The notes under the pieces were generated by a model. It was given only the letters and a program-made list of their open reading frames with translations. It was not told where the DNA came from and did not search any database. Made by a program: the position numbers and the translations under genes. Shown in pieces: positions 27,613-36,646 of a stretch of 64,000 nt of DNA (position 1 is the stretch's first letter; each line of letters begins with the position of its first letter). This stretch comes from Nitrosomonas sp. sh817 (GTDB taxonomy: Bacteria; Pseudomonadota; Gammaproteobacteria; Burkholderiales; Nitrosomonadaceae): contig NZ_CP133083.1 of assembly GCF_030908545.1 (NCBI RefSeq), positions 930,001 to 994,000 on the forward strand, given 5' to 3'.

Positions 27613-30600
27613 ATGTTTGAGCGCTTACTGAAACTATCCATTTATCAGCGCGGCTTGATATTGGTGGCGGTCGCGGCAATGGCCGGGTTCGGCATGTACA
27701 ACTATCTGAAGCTGCCGATCGACGCGGTGCCCGACATTACCAACGTGCAAGTGCAAATCAATACCACCGCGCCGGGTTATACGCCCCTCGAAGCAGAGCA
27801 GCGGATTACTTTCCCGATCGAAATGGCGATGTCCGGCCTGCCCGATCTCGAATACACCCGCTCATTGTCGCGTTACGGCTTGTCGCAGGTGACGGTGATC
27901 TTCAAAGACGGCACCGATATTTATCTGGCGCGGCAGTTGGTCAGTCAGAGAATTCAGGATGTCAAAAGCCGTCTGCCTGTTGGGATTGTTCCGGCGATGG
28001 GACCGATTTCCACCGGGCTGGGTGAGATTTTCATGTGGACCGTCGATGCCGATCCGGATGCGCGCAAACCGGACGGCACAGCGTACACACCGATGGATTT
28101 ACGTGAATTGCAAGACTGGGTGATCAAGCCGCGCATGCGCATGGTGAAGGGTGTTACCGAAGTCAACTCGATCGGTGGTTACGTTAAGCAGTACCATGTT
28201 TCGCCGTATCCGGAGAAGTTGCTCGCAGTCGGCTTGACGTTGCAGGATTTGGTATTGGCGCTGGAGCGTAACAATCTCAACGTTGGCGCGGGCTATATCG
28301 AAAAAAGCGGCGAACAATATTTGGTCAGGGTGCCGGGGCAGGTGGCAAACCTGGTCGAAATCGGCGAAATCATCCTCGGCAGTAGCCAGGGGGTGCCGAT
28401 CCGCGTCAAAAATGTTGCCGACGTACTGATCGGCAAGGAATTGCGCACTGGCGCCGCGACCCAGGACGGACACGAAGTGGTGCTGGGCACGGCGTTCATG
28501 CTGATGGGGGAAAACAGCCGCGTCGTTTCGCAAGCGGCTGCTGAAAAACTGGCTGAGATCAACCGCAGCTTGCCCGCCGGGGTGACGGCGGCGGCCGTTT
28601 ATGACCGCACTACGCTGGTCGACAAGACAATCAGCACGGTTTCCAATAACTTGCTGGAAGGTGCGGCGCTGGTAATCGTGGTGTTGTTCATTTCACTCGG
28701 TAATTTGCGTGCGGCATTGATCACGGCATTGATTATTCCACTGTCGATGCTGTTCACCATCAGCGGCATGGTGGCGAACAACGTCAGCGCCAACCTGCTG
28801 AGTCTCGGCGCGCTCGACTTCGGCATTATCGTCGACGGCGCCGTCATCATCGTTGAAAACTGCATCCGCCGCTTGTCGCTGGAACAGCAACGATTGGGCC
28901 GGCAACTGACACCCGATGAGCGTTTCGAGATCGTCTTCGACGCGTCCAAGGAAGTGCGGCGCGCGTTGTTGTTCGGACAAGTGATCATCATGGTGGTGTA
29001 CTTGCCGGTGTTTGCATTGTCCGGTGTAGAAGGCAAAATGTTCCATCCGATGGCGTTTACGGTATTGCTGGCGTTGCTCGGCGCGGTGTTTCTGTCGGTC
29101 ACGTTCGTGCCGGCAGCGGTGGCGATGTTTTTGTCCGGCAAAATGATGGAAAAAGAAGGCGCGGCAGTGCAGTGGGCGAGAAATATCTACGCGCCGGCGT
29201 TGGATGCGGCGCTGAAACATAAGGAATTGACGGTCACTATCGCAGTAGTTGTGGTGATTCTGCCGCTGCTGCTGACGACGCGCATGGGCAGTGAATTCAT
29301 TCCGAGCCTGGACGAGGAGGATATCGCATTGCATGCGCTGCGCATTCCCGGCACCAGCTTGAGCACCGCGATCGATATGCAAAACGAGCTGGAGCAAACC
29401 ATCAAGCAATTTACCGAAGTCAGCCGCGTCTTTTCCAAAATCGGCACGGCGGAGATCGCCACCGATCCGATGCCCCCGAGCGTTGCCGATATTTTCATCA
29501 TCATCAAACCGCAATCCGAATGGTCGGGTAAATACCGCAGTAAAGAAGAATTGGTCGCCGCAATGGATCAAGCGGTACGCAAAGTTCCCGGTAATAACTT
29601 TGAATTCACCCAGCCGATCGAAATGCGGTTTAACGAATTGATATCCGGCGTGCGTTCGGACGTCGCGGTGAAAGTGTTTGGTGACGATCTCGATGTCATG
29701 CTGACCATGGCCGAGCAAATCGAAAAAATCGTCAAATCGGTGCCCGGCGCAGCGGATGTGCGGGTCGAGCAAATCACCGGTTTGCCGGTGCTGTCGGTGC
29801 AAATGAACCGCGAAAAAATGGCGCGCTACGGCTTGAACGGCAGCGACGTGCAGGATGCGATCAATATTGCCATCGGCGGACGGGTGACCGGTCTGATTTT
29901 TGAAGGCGATCGCCGCTTTGAACTGCAAGTGCGGCTGCCGGAGCAATTGCGCAGCGATATCGAAACGCTCAAGCGGCTGCCGATCAAATTACCGGTGCCG
30001 GCCGCGCCTGGCGCGCAAAATATGCCGATGAACCCGGCGCTGGCGGGCGGCGGCCAGAATATTCCAGCCGCGCCACTGCCGGTGTATGTCGCGCTTGGCG
30101 AAGTGGCCGATTTGCACATAGCCAAAGGCCCGAATCAAATCAGCCGCGAGAACGGCAAGCGCCGCGTGGTGATTACCGCGAACGTGCGCGGCCGCGACAT
30201 CGGCTCTTTTGTGATGGAAGCGGAGAAATTGATCGAACAGCAAGTCAAGATTCCGGCAGGCTACTGGTTGTCGTGGGGCGGGCAGTTCGAACAATTGCTG
30301 ATGGCGGCGGACCGTTTGAAAATTGTGATTCCGCTGGCGCTCGGATTGGTATTTTTCCTGCTGTATACCATGCTCGGCAGTTTCCGCGACAGCCTGCTGG
30401 TATTCAGCGCGGTGCCGCTGGCAATCGTCGGCGGTATCGTTGCCTTGTGGCTGCGCGATATCCCCCTGTCGATTTCCGCCGGTGTCGGCTTCATCGCCAT
30501 GTCCGGAGTGGCAGTGCTGGATGGCTTGGTACTGTTGTCATTCATTCGCGACCTGCGGCAGCAAGGATTGCCGCTGGAACAAGCGATTCGTACCGGCTCG

Positions 30601-30807
30601 CTGCTGCGGCTGCGCCCGGTGTTGATCACCACCTGGGTCGAATCGCTCGGCTTCCTGCCGATGGCGCTCAGCACCAGCACCGGCGCCGAAGTGCAACGCA
30701 CATTGGCAACCGTGATGATCGGCAGCACGCTGTCGCAATCGTTGCTGTCGCTATTGGTTGTGCCGGTGTTGTATTTGCTGGTGCATCGAGGAAGTGAGGG
30801 GAAATAA
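27613..30807 (+). CDS. czcA: Heavy-metal RND efflux pump (CzcA-like)
   Basis: This inner-membrane proton/metal antiporter of about 1064 residues has the RND 12-helix plan with two large periplasmic loops. Transmembrane segment 4 has the motif DFGIIVDGAVIIVEN, the form seen in Zn/Co/Cd exporters (HME1-type), not the Cus (copper/silver) form. The N-terminus (LLKLSIYQRGLILVAVAAM, IDAVPDITNVQVQI) is typical. I favour the ATG at 27613, following AAGGAG, over the 15-bp longer frame at 27598. The gap to czcB holds a MITE remnant, so translation of czcA is probably independent of czcB. A metal-responsive regulator is not seen nearby. Confidence 0.94.
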   Translation: MFERLLKLSIYQRGLILVAVAAMAGFGMYNYLKLPIDAVPDITNVQVQINTTAPGYTPLEAEQRITFPIEMAMSGLPDLEYTRSLSRYGLSQVTVIFKDGTDIYLARQLVSQRIQDVKSRLPVGIVPAMGPISTGLGEIFMWTVDADPDARKPDGTAYTPMDLRELQDWVIKPRMRMVKGVTEVNSIGGYVKQYHVSPYPEKLLAVGLTLQDLVLALERNNLNVGAGYIEKSGEQYLVRVPGQVANLVEIGEIILGSSQGVPIRVKNVADVLIGKELRTGAATQDGHEVVLGTAFMLMGENSRVVSQAAAEKLAEINRSLPAGVTAAAVYDRTTLVDKTISTVSNNLLEGAALVIVVLFISLGNLRAALITALIIPLSMLFTISGMVANNVSANLLSLGALDFGIIVDGAVIIVENCIRRLSLEQQRLGRQLTPDERFEIVFDASKEVRRALLFGQVIIMVVYLPVFALSGVEGKMFHPMAFTVLLALLGAVFLSVTFVPAAVAMFLSGKMMEKEGAAVQWARNIYAPALDAALKHKELTVTIAVVVVILPLLLTTRMGSEFIPSLDEEDIALHALRIPGTSLSTAIDMQNELEQTIKQFTEVSRVFSKIGTAEIATDPMPPSVADIFIIIKPQSEWSGKYRSKEELVAAMDQAVRKVPGNNFEFTQPIEMRFNELISGVRSDVAVKVFGDDLDVMLTMAEQIEKIVKSVPGAADVRVEQITGLPVLSVQMNREKMARYGLNGSDVQDAINIAIGGRVTGLIFEGDRRFELQVRLPEQLRSDIETLKRLPIKLPVPAAPGAQNMPMNPALAGGGQNIPAAPLPVYVALGEVADLHIAKGPNQISRENGKRRVVITANVRGRDIGSFVMEAEKLIEQQVKIPAGYWLSWGGQFEQLLMAADRLKIVIPLALGLVFFLLYTMLGSFRDSLLVFSAVPLAIVGGIVALWLRDIPLSISAGVGFIAMSGVAVLDGLVLLSFIRDLRQQGLPLEQAIRTGSLLRLRPVLITTWVESLGFLPMALSTSTGAEVQRTLATVMIGSTLSQSLLSLLVVPVLYLLVHRGSEGK

Positions 30808-30836
30808 AGAGGCTTCTGGGTATGGAACTCGAAGCT

Positions 30837-30866
30837 CCTCGTTGCATTGTGAGAAATACAACGAGG
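30837..30866. repeat. Inverted repeat between convergent czcA and PEP-CTERM genes
   Basis: CCTCGTTG and CAACGAGG form a perfect 8-bp stem with a 14-nt loop, 30 bp after czcA. There is no T-run on the + side, so it is not a standard intrinsic terminator. On the minus side a weaker bulged stem just beyond (GAAGCCTC followed by TTTATTT near 30806-30818) may end the PEP-CTERM transcript. Confidence 0.4.
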
Positions 30867-30900
30867 ATAAAAAATCAACGCCGATAAGGCAAGATTGAGA

Positions 30901-31626
30901 CTATTTTTTGCGGCGTACGCTGAATCCGAGCAAGCCTAAACCCGCCAGCAGCATTGCATAGGTTTCCGGTTCTGGAACAGCCGATACCGTTAGTGAGCTG
31001 ATATAAAATTGATCCGCATGACCGCCGCCGAATTTAAAGTAAAAATCTTGACCGGTGTGACTCAAAGCGAATTGACCGACATCTTTGGGCAACAAACCTG
31101 TGGTCCAGGTGGAATTGTCGAAGCTGTATTGGAAAGTTGCATTCGAAATCCAGCCGGTGGTGTTGTGTCCTTCCGCGCGGAAACCGACGGATGACAAGTC
31201 AACGGGTTGATCGAAATGCAACCAGATTTTTTCTTTTGATGTAATGTTATCGTCGCTGGTGTCAGTCTTCAGGTGGTAAACGCCCAAGCCAGCACCGATG
31301 GCATCTTTTCCTGAAAGCTTGCCGTTGTAGCCGTTATCGTGATCTTGGACAACTGCTGCGCCTGAACCGAAAGCGCCACCATCGTAGGAGCCTTTGGCGT
31401 GTACGGTCAGGCCACCGTTGGTGAAGGTCAGATCGCCGCTGAGCGACGAGGCGATGTTCGAACTGCACAGGTCGCCGCCGCTACAAGCGATGCCGTCGGT
31501 TGGCAGGAAACCGGTATTGACGCCGCCACTGTATTTGAGGTTCGCAAAATCGAACACAACGGTTGGCATTGCAGCAACCGGCGCGCTCGTCAAAGCGAGT
31601 AATGCTAAAGCCGATAAAATACGCAT
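30901..31626 (-). CDS. PEP-CTERM sorted exported protein
   Basis: This 241-residue secreted protein has a Sec signal (MRILSALALLALTSAPVAA) and a C-terminal PEP-CTERM sorting tag: VPEPETYAMLLAGLGLLGF, a hydrophobic helix, then VRRKK. Such proteins are cut by an exosortase and delivered to the surface or exopolysaccharide. The middle part is a beta-rich discoidin/lectin-like region rich in Gly, Ser and Asp (WLHFDQPVDLSSVGFRAEGH). AAAGGAA precedes the ATG. The exosortase genes are not in this window. Confidence 0.88.
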   Translation of the reverse strand: MRILSALALLALTSAPVAAMPTVVFDFANLKYSGGVNTGFLPTDGIACSGGDLCSSNIASSLSGDLTFTNGGLTVHAKGSYDGGAFGSGAAVVQDHDNGYNGKLSGKDAIGAGLGVYHLKTDTSDDNITSKEKIWLHFDQPVDLSSVGFRAEGHNTTGWISNATFQYSFDNSTWTTGLLPKDVGQFALSHTGQDFYFKFGGGHADQFYISSLTVSAVPEPETYAMLLAGLGLLGFSVRRKK

Positions 31627-31878
31627 TTTAATAAATTCCTTTAAGAGTTATTGTTTAGTTATTGATTCTTAATTATTCACAGAAACTCTTGGATTGCATA
31701 ATTTTATCTTAATTATCAATTGTTTGAGAGTCCTATGAGCGCGGGATTATATCCACTTTTTTTGTAGGGATGTAATTTATTTTGTCAATAGGACAGTTTT
31801 ACTGTTTCTTATTGCAAATGCCTTCATGCGATTCTGCTTTCAAAGATGCTTGGCACACCGGTTTTAATATCATGCGCA

Positions 31879-32457
31879 TTAAGCCACGATTTCGAACAAC
31901 GCATCGACATTGGCATCCGCTGCGATATGCTCGGGGAAAATGAATCCTCTGGAATCGCGCGGGAAGACGATGCCGATTTCGCGGAAGCAGATGTCGACGA
32001 ATTCGGAGCAGATATACGCATCGTTATCGCCGTGCTTGCCGAGACCGATGGTGATGCGGGCGATGATTTTGGCGATTTCGTCTTTGTCGTATTTCTTGTT
32101 GAGCGTGTCGGCGGCTTTGCCGAGCATCTGGTTGATTTTCGCGGTATCGAACGGTGTGTTGTGCCTGCCGAGAAAGATCCGGCCATTGTACGGTTCGCCG
32201 GAATTTTCGTAATCGCTCAGATACTGGCTCAACGGCACCATGCGCACGCCGTCGTCTTCGACGCTCTCCAGCAACAGCACGCGCTCATTCCAGGTGAATA
32301 CGAAACCGACGTGGCTGAACATCGAATCGGAAAAATGCTCGATGATCCGGCTCATCGGATAATTGCCGGAAGCGAAGAAGATATCGCCGGTTTGAATGTT
32401 GTTGCGGATTTGCGGGTAGGCTTTACGTTCCAGTCCCTCGAATTTTTTCGTTCCCAT
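31879..32457 (-). CDS. Permuted papain-like (NlpC/P60 superfamily, YiiX type) hydrolase
   Basis: This protein of about 192 residues fits the circularly permuted NlpC/P60 (papain-fold) group that includes YiiX. It has the permuted order His before Cys: FSHVGFVFTW (catalytic His) and DAYICSEFVDICF (catalytic Cys). QTGDIFFASG near the N-terminus is the usual leading strand. These enzymes cleave amide or acyl links in cell-wall peptides or lipids, and the substrate here is unknown. There is no signal peptide. The ATG at 32457 is chosen because GGGAGAC precedes it. An upstream ATG at 32514 adds a poorly conserved leader. It lies between two PEP-CTERM genes on the same strand. Confidence 0.8.
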   Translation of the reverse strand: MGTKKFEGLERKAYPQIRNNIQTGDIFFASGNYPMSRIIEHFSDSMFSHVGFVFTWNERVLLLESVEDDGVRMVPLSQYLSDYENSGEPYNGRIFLGRHNTPFDTAKINQMLGKAADTLNKKYDKDEIAKIIARITIGLGKHGDNDAYICSEFVDICFREIGIVFPRDSRGFIFPEHIAADANVDALFEIVA

Positions 32458-32555
32458 GATCTGTCTCCCTTTGGATGAAATGTCGCACGGCGGATTGATG
32501 TCTTGTTCCCGCATTGTCTCCCAGTCACATTACCGGCGCAATCCACCCAACAAAA

Positions 32556-32575
32556 ACGGGAGCCTAAGCTCCCGT
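32556..32575 (-). terminator. Intrinsic terminator of the second PEP-CTERM gene
   Basis: On the minus strand ACGGGAGC and GCTCCCGT form a stem closed by a 4-nt loop region, directly followed by TTTTTG. It lies 25 bp past the stop of the PEP-CTERM gene at 32601 and so should separate that gene from the papain-like hydrolase. Confidence 0.8.
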
Positions 32576-32600
32576 CCTGGATCGGATGATGAATCCGGAG

Positions 32601-33230
32601 TTACGCTGCAATTGCTTTTCTGCGATAAGCCACGAATCCCAACAAACCCAAACCAAGCAACAGCATGGCGTAAGTTTCAGGTTCCGGCACGGCGGAGGTG
32701 AATGTGAAATTATCCCAGCCTAAGCCGCCGCCGTCGGTGATATTGTAAATGCGGATCGAGGTCACGTCATTAAACGCAGATAAATCAACCAGATCCGGCG
32801 TATTGAATATGCCGCCCACGGTGATGTTGTTGGTTGCGGCAAAAGCGCCGTTCACAAACACGTCGACCAGCGCCTGAACACCTGAGTTGTTACTGCCAAC
32901 TGCCAGAAAAGACAGGCTGGATACCGGGTCAGCAAAACTCAGAATCGTTTCGCCCACGCAATTGATACCGGGGCTACCGGTGCATAAGAAATTCAGTCCG
33001 TCACCGATATTGGGCTGGCTGCTGACGATATTGACGTTAGAGCCGGTGGATGAAAATACCACTCCCGCATATTGATTGGTGATGACGGGACCGCTGAGGC
33101 CGACATCGCCCCATTCCTCAAAGCCGATGACAGTCGGCGCCGCACTTGCAATCGAAGTCATGCCCATTGAAGCGCCGATCGAAATAAAACCGGCTGCGAT
33201 GGTGCGTTTTAAAGAATTCATTGTTTTCAT
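32601..33230 (-). CDS. PEP-CTERM sorted exported protein
   Basis: This 209-residue exported protein has an N-terminal signal (SLKRTIAAGFISIGASMGM, cleavage near ASAAP) and the C-terminal sorting tag VPEPETYAMLLLGLGLLGFV followed by AYRRK. The mature domain is beta-rich, with two cysteines near CTGSPGINCVG and a lectin-like ending (DGGGLGWDNFTF). AGGAG precedes the ATG. Its tag is nearly identical to that of the PEP-CTERM protein at 30901, so both should be processed by the same exosortase. Confidence 0.88.
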   Translation of the reverse strand: MKTMNSLKRTIAAGFISIGASMGMTSIASAAPTVIGFEEWGDVGLSGPVITNQYAGVVFSSTGSNVNIVSSQPNIGDGLNFLCTGSPGINCVGETILSFADPVSSLSFLAVGSNNSGVQALVDVFVNGAFAATNNITVGGIFNTPDLVDLSAFNDVTSIRIYNITDGGGLGWDNFTFTSAVPEPETYAMLLLGLGLLGFVAYRRKAIAA

Positions 33231-33541
33231 ACTATTCTCCTGTGATTAAGAAGCAGAAAACTAACCAAAACCGGCAGTTGCTGATGACCGGTTTCGTTTA
33301 CATGGTATGCCCGCTGCCGGGCAATTGCAAGAGGTATTCTTCCAATCAGTACAGTGTGTTATGTCTGTTGAGGATTTGCCATTTCTAAAAAAGAACTGGA
33401 ACAATAATCGCCAGCAATTTGTTTTTTGAAATGTCACTCTGCAGCCATTGCTGAAAAATCTTCCCGCTGCTGCAAAGACGATTTATCATCGGCGCGATGG
33501 TGCGCAGTTTGCCGCTTTCTACAACTCTCCCTGGATGATGG
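33231..33541. other. Intergenic region between a PEP-CTERM gene and the TIR gene
   Basis: This 311-bp stretch holds the divergent 5' regions of the two genes. One small hairpin, TGCCCG-CTGC-CGGGCA at 33307-33322, is visible but lacks a T-run. No gene or mobile element was recognised. Confidence 0.5.
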
Positions 33542-36448
33542 ATGACCGATAATCCGTTTGACGCTTTCCTGTCGCATCACGGCACCGACAAACCGGCGGT
33601 GGAGCGCATTGCCGTCGCGCTGCACCGGCAAGGGCTGAGCTGTTTCCTCGATAAATGGGATATCGCGCCGGGCGATGAGTGGTTGCGCAATCTGGAGCAA
33701 GGATTGCGCAACAGCCGCTTTATCGTGATTTTCTTCGGACCGCACGGCATCGGCCCGTACCAGCAAGCGGAAGCCGACGCAGCGCTGCGGCGGCAAATCC
33801 AGCAGCGTCAGCATTGCGTCATTCCGGTGCTGCTGCCGGGCGCGTCGCCCGAACACATCGCGCAATGTTCGTCGTTTCTGCAAGGCGTCAACGCCTTGAA
33901 ATTTCATGACCTGGATGATCCATTGCCGTATCGTCTGCTCGTTGGATTATTGCGCGGCGAAGATCCCGAGCGCTTGCGCCAATTGATCCGCGCCGAAGCG
34001 CAAGCGCCCGCCGATCTGCTGCAAACCTTGCAGTCCTGGCTGAGCGGTTTGTCTATCGGCTGGCAGGACGGCGAATGCATCGTCAGCGAAGGCCAAGGCC
34101 AACGTTGCCTCAACATTCCCGATCTCAGCGCCAGCTTCAACGCGAACAGCATCGAATACTTGCTGAGCTGGAAAAGCCGCTTGACCGGTCTGATCGGCCG
34201 CGAACACGAATTGCAAACCTTGCACGCTTGGGCGGACGCGCCGCAACAGATCAGTTGCCGCCTGATCACCGGCGAAGGCGGCACCGGAAAAACCCGGCTG
34301 GCGTTCGAGTTCGCCCGCCAATTGCGCGAACACAAAGGCTGGCAGTCGGGTGAAGCGCAAGGGCTGAGCGGCAGCTGGTATACCGGCGGTGCGGGAACGT
34401 TGCTGGTGATCGATTACCCGGAACAGCGCCCGGACAAGGTACGCGCATTGCTGGAAGCGCTCGCGTGCCAGCCGCTGACGTGCAAACTGCGTGTGTTGCT
34501 GCTCGGGCGCAACGGCGATTTCCTGCAACAACTGACGCAAACCGCGCAAGAAATCATCGCACCCGGCTTCGAATTGACCGGCCTGGCCGATGGCGCAGAC
34601 ACCAATGCCAATGCCTGGCAATTGTTTCAGGAGGCGTGGAAACAATTGCACCAGCGGCAACGATGCGCCGCGCCGCCGCTGCCGCTCACACAAGCCGACT
34701 TTCACCATTGGCAGAAGCGCCACACCACGCACCAGCGTCCGCTGTTCGTGCTGGCGCTGGCCGTACATGGCATGCAGCAGCCCGGCGCGCACGAGCTGAA
34801 CGCACCGGAGATTCTGCGCGCCTTGGTGCAGCAATACGAAATCAATCGACTGGTCAAGGAAGCCAAGCTGCTGCAGCTCGATCCGCATTGCCTGGTCATG
34901 CTGCGCGCGCTGGCCGCGATCGCCGGTAAATTGCCGGGTGAAGCGCTGCGTCAGTTGATCCAAGCGAGCGAAGCGCTGCCGCTCGATATCCGTCTGCCCG
35001 CGCTGAATCAGCTCAAACAAACCAGCCTGTGGCTCGATGGCGGCATTCCTGCGTTGCAACCTGATCTGCTCGCCGCCGATTTGCTGCACCACGCATTGAC
35101 CGAAATCACCGGTGACCAGGCCGGTGCATGGCAATACTGCGCACTGGCCGCCGCTGCGGATAGCCGTGAAGCCAGCTCCATGCTGGGGCGGCTGATACAC
35201 GACGCGCAGTTCATTTTGCAACGAACGTGGCCATTGCAAGCGTTGATCGGCTGGGTGGTTCAAGATGACGAACGCAGTGCTTTAATCGTTGTTGCGTTAC
35301 GCCGGATTAAACTGGAGCGCAGCCTGCTGCCGCTGGCCATCGCAACCGGGCAAAAAGCGGTGCAAGCTCACGAGCAATTGGCGCAAGCTGATTTTGGCAG
35401 GTATGGTTCGTATTGGGCGGATAGCCTCAATAATTTATCGATTTGTTTAGTTCGGAGCGGACGGCGTGAGGAAGGGTTAGCTGCGATAAAATGCGCGGTG
35501 GATATTTATGAACAATTGATGTGTGAGTCTGACGGTGGTTCTGCTACATATGGATCGGATCTGGCACTAAGTCTGAATAATTTATCGAATCTTTTGGGTG
35601 AAAATGGACAACTCAAGCAAGGGTTGGTGACGATTGAACGTGCAGTGGTAATTCTTGAGCAACTAGCGAAGGAGAACTTTAAGGAATACGGTTTAGTATT
35701 AGCGAATAGTCTTAACAACTGGTCGATTCGTCTGGTGGAAGATGGGCAGTACCAGAAAGCTCTGGAAGTGAGTAAGCGTGCAGTGGAAATCTACGAACAA
35801 TTGGCGAAATCTAATCCTGCCACATTGCTTGATACAGACCTGGCAAGTAGTCTCGATAGCTTGTCGACTTGTCTGGCGGAAAATGAGGGAGGCGCAGAAG
35901 CATTGACTGTGATCGAACGCGCGGTAGCAATCAGCGATCAACTGGCGCAAGCCAATTTCGCCGCGTACGGCCCGGCTCTGGCGGCGAGCCTCAACAACTG
36001 TTCGGTTCGTCTAGCGGAGAACGGGCAACATGTGAAAGCATTGGCAGCGAGTAAGCGGTCAGTCGAGATCCGTGAGCAACTCGCAAAGTGCGACTCCGAC
36101 GCGTACGCCTCGGCTTTGGCAATGAGCCTTAACAACTGGTCGATCCGTCTGGCGGGGGACGGGCAGCGCGCAGAAGCGCTGGCAGCGATTGGGCGTGCGG
36201 TGAATATTTACGATCAATTGGTGCAAACCAACTTTGCTGCATACGGCGCGGCTCTGGCGAATAGTCTTAAAAACTGGTCGATTTACCTGACGGAGAGTGC
36301 AATGCCGACTGCTGAGGAAGCCAAACAGTTAAGTGATATTGGAACGCGGTTGCGCCAAATCAAGCGCCGCGTGCGCGACGAAGGTGTTCAGGTTCCTGCC
36401 TATCTTGCTGGATTATTTGAATCCGGCGAACCGGATGATGGCGATTGA
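33542..36448 (+). CDS. TIR-STAND NTPase-TPR protein, putative immune sensor
   Basis: This 968-residue protein has three parts. Residues 1-125 are a TIR domain (FDAFLSHHGTDK, LDKWDIAPGDEW, NSRFIVIFFGPHGI). Glu52 in WLRNLEQGL sits where bacterial NADase TIRs have their catalytic glutamate. Residues about 210-560 are a STAND-type NTPase: P-loop GEGGTGKT (Lys250), Walker B LLVIDYPEQ (Asp291) and LRVLLLGR. Residues about 600-930 hold about seven TPR-like repeats of 44-50 residues (LANSLNNWSIRLVEDGQ, ALxxxxRAVEIYEQLA). By analogy with NLR-like bacterial defence proteins, the repeats would sense a signal and the TIR would deplete NAD+. That is inference. An in-frame TGA two codons upstream fixes the start. 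Codon and base use become more AT-rich from about 35,400 into the repeats. Confidence 0.85.
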   Translation: MTDNPFDAFLSHHGTDKPAVERIAVALHRQGLSCFLDKWDIAPGDEWLRNLEQGLRNSRFIVIFFGPHGIGPYQQAEADAALRRQIQQRQHCVIPVLLPGASPEHIAQCSSFLQGVNALKFHDLDDPLPYRLLVGLLRGEDPERLRQLIRAEAQAPADLLQTLQSWLSGLSIGWQDGECIVSEGQGQRCLNIPDLSASFNANSIEYLLSWKSRLTGLIGREHELQTLHAWADAPQQISCRLITGEGGTGKTRLAFEFARQLREHKGWQSGEAQGLSGSWYTGGAGTLLVIDYPEQRPDKVRALLEALACQPLTCKLRVLLLGRNGDFLQQLTQTAQEIIAPGFELTGLADGADTNANAWQLFQEAWKQLHQRQRCAAPPLPLTQADFHHWQKRHTTHQRPLFVLALAVHGMQQPGAHELNAPEILRALVQQYEINRLVKEAKLLQLDPHCLVMLRALAAIAGKLPGEALRQLIQASEALPLDIRLPALNQLKQTSLWLDGGIPALQPDLLAADLLHHALTEITGDQAGAWQYCALAAAADSREASSMLGRLIHDAQFILQRTWPLQALIGWVVQDDERSALIVVALRRIKLERSLLPLAIATGQKAVQAHEQLAQADFGRYGSYWADSLNNLSICLVRSGRREEGLAAIKCAVDIYEQLMCESDGGSATYGSDLALSLNNLSNLLGENGQLKQGLVTIERAVVILEQLAKENFKEYGLVLANSLNNWSIRLVEDGQYQKALEVSKRAVEIYEQLAKSNPATLLDTDLASSLDSLSTCLAENEGGAEALTVIERAVAISDQLAQANFAAYGPALAASLNNCSVRLAENGQHVKALAASKRSVEIREQLAKCDSDAYASALAMSLNNWSIRLAGDGQRAEALAAIGRAVNIYDQLVQTNFAAYGAALANSLKNWSIYLTESAMPTAEEAKQLSDIGTRLRQIKRRVRDEGVQVPAYLAGLFESGEPDDGD

Positions 36449-36496
36449 CGATGGCTGCTTGCCGGCGGTAATGGTATCGCAATCAAACCGAGCGAT

Positions 36497-36646
36497 TAAG
36501 GAAACGCTGATTAATTGACTACACGAGCGAATCACTTCGTTGCGCGGTACTCGCTCCCTTGCCTATCTAGTAAGATATGTCTCGGTTGCTGTGTTCCGTG
36601 CGCCTCGTGCTTCATCTCGTTCGCCGAATTAATCAGCGTTTCCTTA
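36497..36646 (+). mobile_element. TA-target MITE, copy B (complete)
   Basis: The element runs 36499-36644 with perfect 18-bp terminal inverted repeats AGGAAACGCTGATTAATT, flanked by TA at 36497-36498 and 36645-36646. The right-hand TA plus the terminal base of the element form the tex stop codon (TTA on the + strand). No protein is encoded. It separates the convergent TIR-TPR and tex genes. Confidence 0.85.

Noticed and set aside
28693-29946. 417-codon minus-strand frame inside czcA
   Set aside because: It is the antisense shadow of a strongly biased coding region, with His/Arg/Gln-rich low-information sequence.
33434-33907. 157-codon minus-strand frame over the TIR gene start
   Set aside because: It is the high-GC shadow of the TIR coding sequence. 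It has no ribosome site and no recognisable domain.
33947-35263. 438-codon minus-strand frame opposite the STAND domain
   Set aside because: It is antisense to an intact, motif-bearing protein and has no domain of its own.
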